Part shown: positions 7,084-13,322 of the stretch, one piece after another | Layout of the letters: each line of letters starts with the position of its first letter | Position numbering within the stretch: the first letter of the stretch is position 1 | Source: Candidatus Pelearchaeum sp. | GTDB lineage: Archaea > Thermoproteota > Nitrososphaeria_A > Caldarchaeales > Caldarchaeaceae | Assembly (NCBI GenBank): GCA_015520425.1 | Contig: WAQC01000141.1 | Coordinates: 1-15,502 of the forward strand | Direction of reading: 5' to 3' | DNA: 15,502 nt | Position numbers and translations under genes: made by a program | The notes under the pieces: generated by a model | Databases searched by the model: none | What the model saw: the letters and a program-made list of their open reading frames with translations, nothing else | What the model was told of the DNA's origin: nothing

Positions 7084-7991
7084 CAAACCTCCCTCTCTTC
7101 GGCCTTGCTGAAGAGCCCAGTGGGTTTAATTAGTAGCAGTATTATGAGTAGGCCGTATGCTACCACGTTCCTCATCCCAGCTCCTAGGAAGAAGGAGCCG
7201 AAGGCCTCAACTGTGCCAAGTAAGAGCCCACCTATGATGACCTCCCGTACATTTCCTATCCCGACTATTGCGAGTATGACGAAGGACTTTAGGAGAAACT
7301 CTGGCCCAAGCGTGGGGGTGAAGCTGGATACCATGGCTATCACGTTCCCAGTAAGCCCAGCGAGCATGGAGCCTATCACAAACCCAAGCCGCTGAAGAGC
7401 CCTCGCGGGTATCCCCATAAGCATACTGGCCTCAGCATCCTGAGAAACAGCCCTGAGCGCCTTCCCTATCTGCGTCTTATTAAGAAAGAGACTCAAAACT
7501 AGCAACGCAGCTACAGCAAGCGTAAATGCCAGCAACTTGGTTAGAGGCATTATAATAGGTCCGAAAACCAGACTCTCGCCAGTGAATTCTGTTACTATGC
7601 TTCGGGGGTCTCCTGTGAATGCTGCCAGCATGGAAGATTGTAGGATTAGTAAGACACCGAAGCTCGCTACTATCGTTGGTTCTATCCCCTTTCTTGATAC
7701 GCTCTCAATGGCTAGGAAGTATGTGGCGAAGCCATAAAGGGCTGCTGCTGGTAGTGTTATGGCTATTGCTAATATGGGGTCTATGCCGAGGAGTATGAAG
7801 ACCCAATATGCCACATATGAGCCGAGAACCACGAACTCGCCATGCGCTATATTCAGTAGCTTGAGCACGCCGAATATCATGGTAAACCCTGCCGCGACTA
7901 GAGCGTATACGCCGCCAATCAGTAGGCCGCCGACTAGGACTTGTATGAAGAGCCAGTCCTTAGCAAGGAGCGCGAACTGCTCTAATACCAT
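7083..7991 (-). CDS. livH: Branched-chain amino acid ABC transporter permease LivH
   Basis: 302 aa with about eight membrane segments. The conserved LivH N-terminal region is GGVYALVAAGFTMIFGVLKL followed by LNIAHGEFVVLGSY. The cytoplasmic loop RAVSQDAEASMLMGI (about 185-199) is the usual EAA-like contact with the ATPases. The ATG at 7991 follows a GAGGTG ribosome site with about 9 nt spacing, 23 bp after the end of livF. It pairs with LivM in the membrane. Confidence 0.93.
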   Translation of the reverse strand: MVLEQFALLAKDWLFIQVLVGGLLIGGVYALVAAGFTMIFGVLKLLNIAHGEFVVLGSYVAYWVFILLGIDPILAIAITLPAAALYGFATYFLAIESVSRKGIEPTIVASFGVLLILQSSMLAAFTGDPRSIVTEFTGESLVFGPIIMPLTKLLAFTLAVAALLVLSLFLNKTQIGKALRAVSQDAEASMLMGIPARALQRLGFVIGSMLAGLTGNVIAMVSSFTPTLGPEFLLKSFVILAIVGIGNVREVIIGGLLLGTVEAFGSFFLGAGMRNVVAYGLLIILLLIKPTGLFSKAEEREV

Positions 7992-8014
7992 TCAGCCTAA
8001 CACCTCTCAAGATA

Positions 8015-8767
8015 TTAGCTTGCGCTTAAACTCTCAACTCCCTTACCTTCTTCAGCCTCAAGCCAGCGACGTATAATCTCCTTAACATCCGCAGGCATCT
8101 CATCACGCTTACCACCCCCACGAACGCTGCCAAGCTCTATGACATACACATAATCAGACAGCTCCATACACTTGCCAAGGTTCTGGTCAACAAGCAGTAT
8201 GGTTATTCCAGTCTTCTTGAGGTCTGTTATGGTTTCATACACCTTGTTTGTCATTAGTGGTGAGAGGCCGAAGCTGGGCTCGTCTAAGAGTAGTAGCTTG
8301 GGGCTTGTCATGAGGGCGCGGGCTATTTCCAGCATCCTTGCCTGACCACCGCTTAGCAGCCCCGCCTTCTCGTTTATCTTCTCAGAAAGAGATGGAAAGA
8401 GCTCCAGGACCTCGCGCATTCTCCTCCTGACCTCACTCTCATTCTTACGCAAAGTCCATGCGCCCATCTCAAGATTCTCCTTAACTGTAAGCTGTGGGAA
8501 TATGCTTCGCCTCTGGGGAACGTATGTTAGCCCCATCTTGACGAGCTCATTCGGCTGTTTCCCCTCTATCTTCTTACCATCAAAGATTATAGAGCCTCGT
8601 TTTGGCTTGAGTATGCCCATCACGGTTTTTAGCAGAGTTGATTTACCAGCACCGTTAGGCCCTATTACCGAGGATACATAGCCCTCTCTAACAGATATGC
8701 TCACTCCCTTCAAAATCTCAATATCCCGCTGATACTCAACATAGATGTCCCGAACATCCAGCAACAT
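8015..8767 (-). CDS. livF: Branched-chain amino acid ABC transporter ATP-binding protein LivF
   Basis: 250 aa. Walker A GPNGAGKST at 36-44, Q-loop in TYVPQRRSIFPQLTV, signature LSGGQ at about 138-142, Walker B LLLLDEPSFGLSP. The form LSGGQARMLEIARAL and the SFGLSP extension are typical of LivF, as is the short length. It is one of the two ATPases that drive the LivH/LivM channel. The ATG at 8767 lies 3 bp after the livG stop. The C-terminal about 15 residues are low in conservation. Confidence 0.93.
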   Translation of the reverse strand: MLLDVRDIYVEYQRDIEILKGVSISVREGYVSSVIGPNGAGKSTLLKTVMGILKPKRGSIIFDGKKIEGKQPNELVKMGLTYVPQRRSIFPQLTVKENLEMGAWTLRKNESEVRRRMREVLELFPSLSEKINEKAGLLSGGQARMLEIARALMTSPKLLLLDEPSFGLSPLMTNKVYETITDLKKTGITILLVDQNLGKCMELSDYVYVIELGSVRGGGKRDEMPADVKEIIRRWLEAEEGKGVESLSAS

Positions 8768-8770
8768 GAG

Positions 8771-9493
8771 CTATACACCCAGATAAGCGGTTATAACCTC
8801 CTCATGCGACCTAATCTCGTCAGGCCTGCCCCTCACAAGAACCTTACCAGCGCTCATAAACACAACATCCTGCGCCACCTTCATTATTGATGGAATATCA
8901 TGACTAACGAATACCACAGTCTTCCCCTCACGCACCAGCTCATTAACAGTCTTCATAATCTTCTCCTTTATCGCCGCATGAACACCTGCCAAAGGCTCAT
9001 CTAGCAGCAATATCTCTGGGTCCGCAACAAGAGCGCGGGCTAGGTCTACTAGCTTTTGCTGGCCGCCAGAAAGTCTCCCAGCAAGCTCATCCTTCAGACT
9101 AAGAGGTATCCCAAAATCCCTCAACAACTCCAGAGCCCTCTCCCTAACCGCGTTTAAATTCTTCTTCATCCAAACAGCCTCCACCATAACATTCTCAAGA
9201 ACAGTCATACCGTTGAAGAGCTTCGTAACCTGAAAGACACGACCTACCCCAAGCCTACATATAGTGCTCGGTGGAAGTTTATCTATCCTCCTACCGTTGA
9301 GATACACCCTGCCGCTGTCTGGCTTATGGAATCCATTTATAACGTTTAGTAGCGTAGTCTTCCCAGAGCCGTTGGGCCCTATTATCCCAGTGCATACACC
9401 CTTCTCAATTGTTAGGCTACATCCATCCAGAGCCTTCACGCCGCCGAATGTCTTCACCACATTCTCAACCGAAAGCAGTGGAGTCCCGCGCAT
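8771..9493 (-). CDS. livG: Branched-chain amino acid ABC transporter ATP-binding protein LivG
   Basis: 240 aa from the ATG at 9493. Walker A GPNGSGKTT at about 39-47, signature LSGGQ at about 141-145, Walker B ILLLDEPLAG and the H-loop VFVSHDI. The segment GRVFQVTKLFNGMTVLENV is typical of LivG. An in-frame TTG at 9508 was rejected because a TATA box at 9525-9518 places the transcription start near 9495, downstream of that TTG. This is the first gene of the livGFHM unit. In bacteria a substrate-binding protein gene (livK/livJ) usually precedes or ends the cluster. None is found here, so the binding protein must be encoded elsewhere. Confidence 0.93.
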   Translation of the reverse strand: MRGTPLLSVENVVKTFGGVKALDGCSLTIEKGVCTGIIGPNGSGKTTLLNVINGFHKPDSGRVYLNGRRIDKLPPSTICRLGVGRVFQVTKLFNGMTVLENVMVEAVWMKKNLNAVRERALELLRDFGIPLSLKDELAGRLSGGQQKLVDLARALVADPEILLLDEPLAGVHAAIKEKIMKTVNELVREGKTVVFVSHDIPSIMKVAQDVVFMSAGKVLVRGRPDEIRSHEEVITAYLGV

Positions 9494-9517
9494 CCAGCGG
9501 TTGGACAAGTTCTAAAA

Positions 9518-9525
9518 CATATAAA
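9518..9525 (-). promoter_or_regulatory. Probable TATA box of the livGFHM operon
   Basis: Minus-strand TTTATATG, centred about 26 bp before 9495, i.e. a nearly leaderless transcript starting 2-3 nt before the livG ATG at 9493. It decides the livG start over TTG 9508. Confidence 0.6.
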
Positions 9526-9622
9526 CCTTCAAGAAAATCCGACAAAAACAATTAACCACATCGCCGATTGCTGGCTAAGAACATAAGCAAAGCCCAGTAT
9601 TATGCAATCAGACCGCCTAATC

Positions 9623-9630
9623 CATATAAG
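9623..9630 (+). promoter_or_regulatory. Probable TATA box of tRNA-Thr
   Basis: CATATAAG centred about 33 bp before the mature tRNA 5' end at 9660, leaving a short 5' leader for RNase P. Spacing-based prediction. Confidence 0.55.
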
Positions 9631-9659
9631 AAGGCTACAACAACCAACGACAGCACAAT

Positions 9660-9734
9660 GCCCCGGTAGCTTAGGCTGGTTAAAGCGCCAGCTTGGTAAG
9701 CTGGAGAGCGCGGGTTCAAATCCCGCCCGGGGCT
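9660..9734 (+). tRNA. tRNA-Thr (anticodon GGT)
   Basis: Full cloverleaf without intron. Acceptor stem GCCCCGG (9660-9666) pairs with CCGGGGC (9727-9733). Anticodon stem CCAGC/GCTGG encloses the loop TTGGTAA, giving anticodon GGT. T arm is GCGGG-TTCAAAT-CCCGC. The discriminator base is T (U73) at 9734, as is usual for archaeal tRNA-Thr. CCA is not encoded. It reads ACC and ACU codons. Confidence 0.93.
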
Positions 9735-9758
9735 TATGTTTAGCCGTCCGTGTATCTT

Positions 9759-9887
9759 TTAGTTCTCCCATGGGGTGATGAGTCTGCGCATTATGAGCTT
9801 GTCTTTGAAGGGTGCTGATATGGCTTCGTAGCCTTCTTCTGCATATTTGGCTGCTTCTTGGTGGCTAAAGATAAAATATCCCAGTCG
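9759..9887 (-). pseudogene. Possible C-terminal fragment of a lost protein-coding gene
   Basis: Between the two tRNA genes the minus strand has a 42-codon open frame ending in TAA at 9761-9759, with an upstream stop at 9890 and no ATG, GTG or TTG at its beginning. It reads like a real protein tail: EAAKYAEEGYEAISAPFKDK followed by LIMRRLITPWEN. The balance of charged and hydrophobic residues is protein-like, unlike the antisense-tRNA frames next to it. No start or ribosome site is visible. I do not recognise the family. It could be the relic of a gene once disrupted near the tRNA-Leu locus, or a chance frame. Confidence 0.35.
9871..9878 (+). promoter_or_regulatory. Probable TATA box of tRNA-Leu
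   Basis: ATAAAATA centred about 33 bp before the tRNA 5' end at 9907, the same distance as for the neighbouring tRNA-Thr. Confidence 0.5.
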
Positions 9888-9930
9888 TCAGAATCATGTG
9901 TAGGGTGCGGGGGTCGCCAAGCCTGGTCAA

Positions 9931-9963
9931 TGAGCCCAGCATGGTTGCTGGGCAACGGCCATC
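9931..9963 (+). other. Probable non-canonical intron in the D-loop of tRNA-Leu
   Basis: Extra sequence between GGTCAA and the 3' strand of the D stem. It contains a strong hairpin: GCCCAGC (9934-9940) pairs with GCTGGGC (9947-9953). Flanking bases TGGTC (9924-9928) can pair with GGCCA (9957-9961), leaving unpaired purine-rich segments on both sides, as in relaxed bulge-helix-bulge splice sites. The borders are approximate by 1-2 nt. Confidence 0.65.
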
Positions 9964-9977
9964 GGCGCAGGACTGAG

Positions 9978-10001
9978 AATGCGCAGGCCCCGCATCGGTA
10001 A
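9978..10001 (+). other. Anticodon-loop (37/38-type) intron of tRNA-Leu
   Basis: Removing 24 nt restores a 7-nt anticodon loop. TGCG (9980-9983) pairs with CGCA (9991-9994), and CTGA (9973-9976) pairs with TCGG (9995-9998) with one G-U, leaving the 3-nt bulge GAA on the 5' side and 5 nt (TAAGC) on the 3' side: a slightly relaxed bulge-helix-bulge. The boundaries may shift by one base; this choice gives G at position 37, usual for tRNA-Leu. Confidence 0.75.
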
Positions 10002-10013
10002 GCTCCTGTCCCG

Positions 10014-10031
10014 AAGAGTATGCATGGGCAA
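10014..10031 (+). other. Probable intron or expansion in the variable arm of tRNA-Leu
   Basis: The variable region from 10009 to 10040 is 32 nt, about twice the usual length in tRNA-Leu. The conserved ends TCCCG and AGGGGTTC are separated by about 18 extra nt. GTCC (10008-10011) can pair with GGGC (10026-10029), leaving an A-rich bulge. An unspliced long variable arm cannot be excluded. Confidence 0.5.
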
Positions 10032-10068
10032 AAGGGGTTCGTGGGTTCAAATCCCACCCCCCGCACCA

Positions 10069-10265
10069 CCTCTGCATGTCTGGAAGATTATTTGGTCTCT
10101 AATTCATAATGTGGTCATGGTTATACCACCAGCTGAAACTCTTAAAACACCTGAGAACTACTCCGAGGGAGTGATTCAAATCGTTAGCTCGTCAATTCTT
10201 AGCATAAATCCTCCTTTCTTCCTCTAAGAAAAAATAAATTTTCTTTTTTGTAAATTGAAGTCGGA
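10069..10265 (+). other. Intergenic region between tRNA-Leu and the GNAT gene
   Basis: No convincing gene. On the minus strand GGAGG (10214-10210) precedes an ATG (10205) with 4 nt spacing, but the frame closes after nine codons at 10176. On the plus strand a 37-codon frame ending at 10227 has no ribosome site. An A/T-rich segment at 10228-10249 includes a T-run that may terminate tRNA transcription and the TATA box of the next gene. Confidence 0.5.
10232..10239 (+). promoter_or_regulatory. Probable TATA box of the GNAT gene
   Basis: AAATAAAT centred about 30 bp before ATG 10266, predicting a transcript starting 3-4 nt before the start codon. No Shine-Dalgarno is seen. Confidence 0.45.
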
Positions 10266-10835
10266 ATGACGATGCTTACCAAATGTTGGTATGTATGGGA
10301 CGGGGTAGATGAACGTTTTGTGCGTATTAGGCGTCCGTCTCAGGATTCCAAATTAGCTAAGGCAATACGGCGTGTTAAGATTCGCGTAGCAGGGATGAGG
10401 GATAAGCAAAAGCTCTTTGAATTCCGTCGTGAGGCTCTAGAAACTGAGCCAGAAATTTGGCTTCCAGATGAGCTTGATTTACATAAGGTTCGTAAAAATA
10501 TTAAAGAGTGGAACCTAGCTGAGTATCCCAATGATTTTATCATAATTGCTGAGCTTGAGGGAAAGATTATAGGTTTTCTACATTTGACAATCTGTTATAG
10601 ACTATTTGATGGTGGTCCTTCTGCATGGGTTGAGGATATTTTTGTGTTGAAAAACTTTAGGGGCTATAAAGTTGGTACAAAACTTGTGAGATTCGCGAGA
10701 GAAATAGCTAAGAGAAGGAGATGCAAGACCTTGAGGCTTATTGTAGGTTTAGAAAATTTGGCTGGGCTAAAATTCTATAGGCGGTGTGGTTTTAAGATTA
10801 GTAAAATAGGTTTAGCGACTATGAAGTTGAAATAA
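10266..10835 (+). CDS. GNAT-family N-acetyltransferase
   Basis: 189 aa. The GNAT core begins near residue 36 after a basic N-terminal extension. The acetyl-CoA pyrophosphate loop is FRGYKVGTKL at about 131-140 (R-G-x-x-x-G-T), preceded by the strand VEDIFVLKN, and followed by motif B with Asn164 and the YRRCGF element at about 171-176. It transfers an acetyl group from acetyl-CoA to an amine, and the substrate is unknown. The RimI-like arrangement could mean protein N-terminal acetylation but does not prove it. It is a single gene, convergent with argG (47 bp between the ends). Codon use is more A/T-rich than in the neighbouring metabolic genes. ATG 10272 is an alternative start. Confidence 0.88.
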   Translation: MTMLTKCWYVWDGVDERFVRIRRPSQDSKLAKAIRRVKIRVAGMRDKQKLFEFRREALETEPEIWLPDELDLHKVRKNIKEWNLAEYPNDFIIIAELEGKIIGFLHLTICYRLFDGGPSAWVEDIFVLKNFRGYKVGTKLVRFAREIAKRRRCKTLRLIVGLENLAGLKFYRRCGFKISKIGLATMKLK

Positions 10836-10882
10836 CTGCATACATCTTCGTATCTAACTCAAATTAAGGTAAGACCAACAGC

Positions 10883-12064
10883 CTATTTTTCGCTAAGTGT
10901 TGTTAGTCTTGTTTCTAGGCTCCAGAGTTTTGAGAACCCTTCTCCTGCCTTTTGGTCAAATAGGCTCTCGCGCGAGTATGTGATTATCTCCTTCGCGTAT
11001 GCTGCTTTCTCTGCTCTTCTCCCCGTTATGCGCATGGTTCCCTTGTAGAGCTTTATCCTTACTTCTCCTGTTACGTTTTTCTGCGACTCGTCTATGAATG
11101 CGTCAAGTGCTTTTCGGAGGGGGTCTGCCCATAGGCCGCTGTATATCATCTCTGCCCAAGTCTTGTCTATCTGCTGTTTGAACGATAGGTGTCTCCTTCC
11201 TAGTATCATCTTCTCCAAGTCCATGTGTGTTTTTATGAGTATGAGCGCTGCTGGGGCTTCGTATACCTCGCGGGACTTCAGCCCTATTACCCTGTCCTCT
11301 ATGTGGTCTATCACTCCATAGCCGTGTTGGCCTCCTATCTTGTTGAGTTTTCCTATGATTTCCAGCATCGTGGAGTTTTCGCCGTTTAGTGATGTTGGTA
11401 TTCCTCCCGTGAATCCTATCACGAGCTCCTCAGGCGTGTTGGGTGTTTCCTCAAGTGGTTTTACTAGTTTAAACGCCTCGTTGGGAGGCTCTGTCCAAGG
11501 GTCTTCCAGCTCGGCCGCCTCTATTGACCTGCCCCAGAGGTTCTCGTCTATACTAAACCTACTCTTGCGCGGATTTATCGGAAGCCCGTTCTTCAGCGCA
11601 TACTCTATCTCGTCCTCTCTATTCATGTTCCACTCCCTGACTGGTGCGAGAATCTTTAGGTCTGGTGCTGTTGCTGCGAAGGTTGCGTCAAAGCGAAGCT
11701 GGTCATTTCCTTTTCCTGTGCATCCATGCGCTACGGCGTCGCATCCTTCTCGGAGGGCTATCTTTGCTACCTCCTCCGCTATCAGGGGCCTGCTGAGCGC
11801 CGATGAGAGCGGGTACTCGCCTTCGTAGAGGGCGTTTGCCTTGATAGCCCTCGCCACATATTCTTCCGCGAACTTCTGGCGCGCGTCTATGTGGTAGTGC
11901 TTAACAGCCCCGCTCTTGTAAGCCTTCTCCTCAATCTCCTTAAAGTCTTCTTCCTGGCCTACATCAACGGTAACCGTATAGACCTCCGCACCATACTTTT
12001 CTTGAAGCCACCTAATAGCTACGGTTGTGTCAAGCCCACCACTGTATGCAAGGGCTACCTTCAA
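10883..12064 (-). CDS. argG: Argininosuccinate synthase
   Basis: 393 aa, normal for the family. The N-terminal PP-loop SGGLDT at 8-13 binds ATP. YPLSSALSRPLIAEE (about 81-95) and GCTGKGNDQLRFD (about 114-126) are hallmark segments, as is YGVIDHIEDRVIGLKSRE. It joins citrulline and aspartate with ATP to argininosuccinate in arginine biosynthesis. The start is TTG at 12064, which places MKVALAYSGGLDT at the standard N-terminus. No argH or other arginine gene is adjacent in the window. A minus-strand TATA (TTATAAG, about 12125-12119) would give a leader of about 30 nt. It diverges from an Lrp/AsnC-type gene that may regulate it. Confidence 0.97.
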   Translation of the reverse strand: MKVALAYSGGLDTTVAIRWLQEKYGAEVYTVTVDVGQEEDFKEIEEKAYKSGAVKHYHIDARQKFAEEYVARAIKANALYEGEYPLSSALSRPLIAEEVAKIALREGCDAVAHGCTGKGNDQLRFDATFAATAPDLKILAPVREWNMNREDEIEYALKNGLPINPRKSRFSIDENLWGRSIEAAELEDPWTEPPNEAFKLVKPLEETPNTPEELVIGFTGGIPTSLNGENSTMLEIIGKLNKIGGQHGYGVIDHIEDRVIGLKSREVYEAPAALILIKTHMDLEKMILGRRHLSFKQQIDKTWAEMIYSGLWADPLRKALDAFIDESQKNVTGEVRIKLYKGTMRITGRRAEKAAYAKEIITYSRESLFDQKAGEGFSKLWSLETRLTTLSEK

Positions 12065-12207
12065 AAGATTCTTAACCCCCTTGAGTTATGTTATCGCTAG
12101 TTGGACTTCTTGAGTGTTCTTATAAGGGTTTCCTGAGCCTGCCTTTAGATGGCTGGAAGTTATAGATTGAAAATGAAAATAAGGTAGTGATAGCTAGTTT
12201 GTTGTGA
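12065..12207. promoter_or_regulatory. Divergent argG / lrp-like control region with repeated motif
   Basis: 143-bp spacer between divergent genes. The near-palindromic TATA CTTATAAG (12119-12126) fits argG on the minus strand. GAAAATAA (12175-12182) fits the regulator at leaderless spacing to ATG 12208. Two similar 14-mers in the same orientation, TTATCGCTAGTTGG (12091-12104) and TGATAGCTAGTTTG (12188-12201), match at 11 of 14 bases, with GCTAGTT in common. One lies in the predicted argG leader and the other just before the regulator gene, so they are candidate operators. Confidence 0.45.
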
Positions 12208-12639
12208 ATGTCTGCGGAGCTTGATGAGATAGACCATGCTATTCTTGAGATACTTAAGAAGGATTCTAGGAAGAGCTTCACCGAGATAGGTAGCCAGCTT
12301 AACCTCTCTGAGGGCGCCATTAGGAGGCGCGTGAAGAGCCTAATAGAGCGCGGCGTCATCAAGGCATTTACGATAGAGATAGAGCGCGGCCACCACGTAA
12401 GAGCCTTTACATTCCTCTCGGTAGACCCCTCAGTCCCCACACCAAAGGTTGCGGACGCTCTCACAAAGATAGCTGGCGTGGAGACGGTCTATGAGATAAC
12501 AGGAGAGTATGATGCTGTTGCTCTAATCTCCGTCCCCAGTATGCAGGAGTTGAACAAGTGTATAGAGGCTATTAGGAATATAGAGGGAATACGTGATACG
12601 AATACTATTATGATTTTGAGGCAGCTACGCGGCTCTTAA
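12208..12639 (+). CDS. Lrp/AsnC-family transcriptional regulator (LysM-like)
   Basis: 143 aa. N-terminal winged HTH (about residues 5-55: DEIDHAILEILKKDSRKSF, then SEGAIRRRVKSLIERGVIKAF) and C-terminal RAM/effector domain (about 65-140, with ITGEYDAVALISV). This is the standard two-domain layout of feast/famine regulators that bind amino acids and assemble as octamers. The divergent position next to argG suggests control of arginine or related lysine biosynthesis, as for LysM of Sulfolobus. That is inference from context. Its stop is 2 bp from the end of the convergent 176-aa gene. Confidence 0.9.
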   Translation: MSAELDEIDHAILEILKKDSRKSFTEIGSQLNLSEGAIRRRVKSLIERGVIKAFTIEIERGHHVRAFTFLSVDPSVPTPKVADALTKIAGVETVYEITGEYDAVALISVPSMQELNKCIEAIRNIEGIRDTNTIMILRQLRGS

Positions 12640-12641
12640 CG

Positions 12642-13172
12642 CTATTTCTCCTCGTCATCTTCTTGGCTTTCCGACTCGCCAGCCTCCACGATACCCTCAC
12701 GCGAGAGGAGGAGAGTTAGCTCATCATATTTGCTGTCTATCTCTGTTACAGCGTTGTCTGGGTAAGTTAGGTCTATCGCTACGCGGTGCTTCCAGTAGTA
12801 TCCGTTCTCCACGTTTAGGCGTGTAAATATGCCCAACAGCTTTGGCGGTAGGGGATAGTTGTGTAGGTTTATGATGTATTCAACGAAGCAGTGGCGATAT
12901 GCTCTCTCGTAAACGTCTCCATAGAAGGTGTTGAAGTAAAGGTAGAGAGGGGCGTCGCGTTTGTAGGTCTCCCAAGTTGTGTAGGGCGTGTATTGCGGTA
13001 TCCACCCCTCGTCTCGGAGTATCATGTCCTCAAGCGAGACTGGGCGTTTCCACTCAGCGACTATGAAGCCCCTCATCTCAAGGCTTGGAACTATGTAGCG
13101 GTGGATTATTCCCTGCCTCATCAGTTCAATCCTCTCCTTAAGCCCTAGCCCCATAATCTTGAACACCCGCAT
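12642..13172 (-). CDS. Conserved-looking protein of unknown function (176 aa)
   Basis: I do not recognise this family. The protein is soluble in appearance, rich in aromatic residues in the middle (PQYTPYTTWETYKRDAPLYL, then YFNTFYGDVYERAYRH at about 94-118), and ends in a strongly acidic tail (ESESQEDDEEK). Two Cys/His-containing segments are too sparse to form a zinc site. No signal peptide or membrane segment is seen. The start ATG 13172 is supported by a TATA box (13204-13197) at exactly leaderless distance. It is convergent with the Lrp-like gene and transcribed alone. The clean frame, credible promoter and even composition argue that it is real. Confidence 0.75.
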   Translation of the reverse strand: MRVFKIMGLGLKERIELMRQGIIHRYIVPSLEMRGFIVAEWKRPVSLEDMILRDEGWIPQYTPYTTWETYKRDAPLYLYFNTFYGDVYERAYRHCFVEYIINLHNYPLPPKLLGIFTRLNVENGYYWKHRVAIDLTYPDNAVTEIDSKYDELTLLLSREGIVEAGESESQEDDEEK

Positions 13173-13196
13173 CTACCGAGGCGCTATGGTGCTGGG

Positions 13197-13204
13197 ATTT
13201 TAAG
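13197..13204 (-). promoter_or_regulatory. Probable TATA box of the 176-aa gene, with tandem upstream repeat
   Basis: Minus-strand CTTAAAAT, centred about 28 bp before ATG 13172, predicts a leaderless transcript. Read on the minus strand, TGCCGCTTA occurs twice (13220-13212 and 13209-13201) with an 11-bp period; the second copy overlaps the TATA box and supplies the BRE position. The repeat may be a duplicated BRE or an operator. Confidence 0.5.
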
Positions 13205-13322
13205 CGGCATGTAAGCGGCACAGCGAGCCACCAAACTGTTGATGAAGCAGCAGAAACCCGATTAAAAGTTTAGCTATTTGGCGAAAAGTGGCTCAAGGGA
13301 ATATAGTATCCATGTCTTATGG

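Larger units (their letters stand above)
9907..10068 (+). tRNA. tRNA-Leu (anticodon GAG), multi-interrupted, CCA encoded
   Basis: Acceptor GCGGGGG (9907-9913) pairs with CCCCCGC (10058-10064). The T arm is GTGGG-TTCAAAT-CCCAC (10041-10057), discriminator A 10065, and CCA at 10066-10068. D stem GCC (9916-9918) pairs with GGC (9964-9966). Anticodon stem CAGGA (9968-9972) pairs with TCCTG (10004-10008), and CTGAG after the 5' strand gives anticodon GAG. The span without CCA is 159 nt versus about 85 for a normal tRNA-Leu. The excess of about 74 nt sits in three places: about 32 nt in the D-loop, 24 nt in the anticodon loop and about 18 nt in the variable arm. A, D-stem and T elements are intact, so after splicing it should be functional. 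Confidence 0.88.

Noticed and set aside
9494..9508. TTG 9508 as livG start
   Set aside because: It would lie upstream of the transcription start predicted from the TATA box at 9525-9518.
9529..9771. 80-codon minus-strand frame over tRNA-Thr
   Set aside because: Most of it is antisense to the tRNA; its peptide (RAGFEPALSSLPSW) is the well-known artefact of translating tRNA genes backwards.
9775..9816. Possible C/D box sRNA (GTGATGA ... CTGA) between the tRNAs
   Set aside because: The C-to-D box distance is only about 31 nt and no D'/C' pair is convincing; the opposite strand looks protein-coding.
9791..10077. Two overlapping minus-strand frames over tRNA-Leu
   Set aside because: Both are antisense translations of the tRNA (GWDLNPRTPF, GVGFEPTNPF), again a standard artefact.
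9979..10227. 82-codon plus-strand frame starting inside tRNA-Leu
   Set aside because: It begins in the tRNA intron and has no ribosome site or promoter; only the last 37 codons are outside the tRNA and they lack clear protein character.
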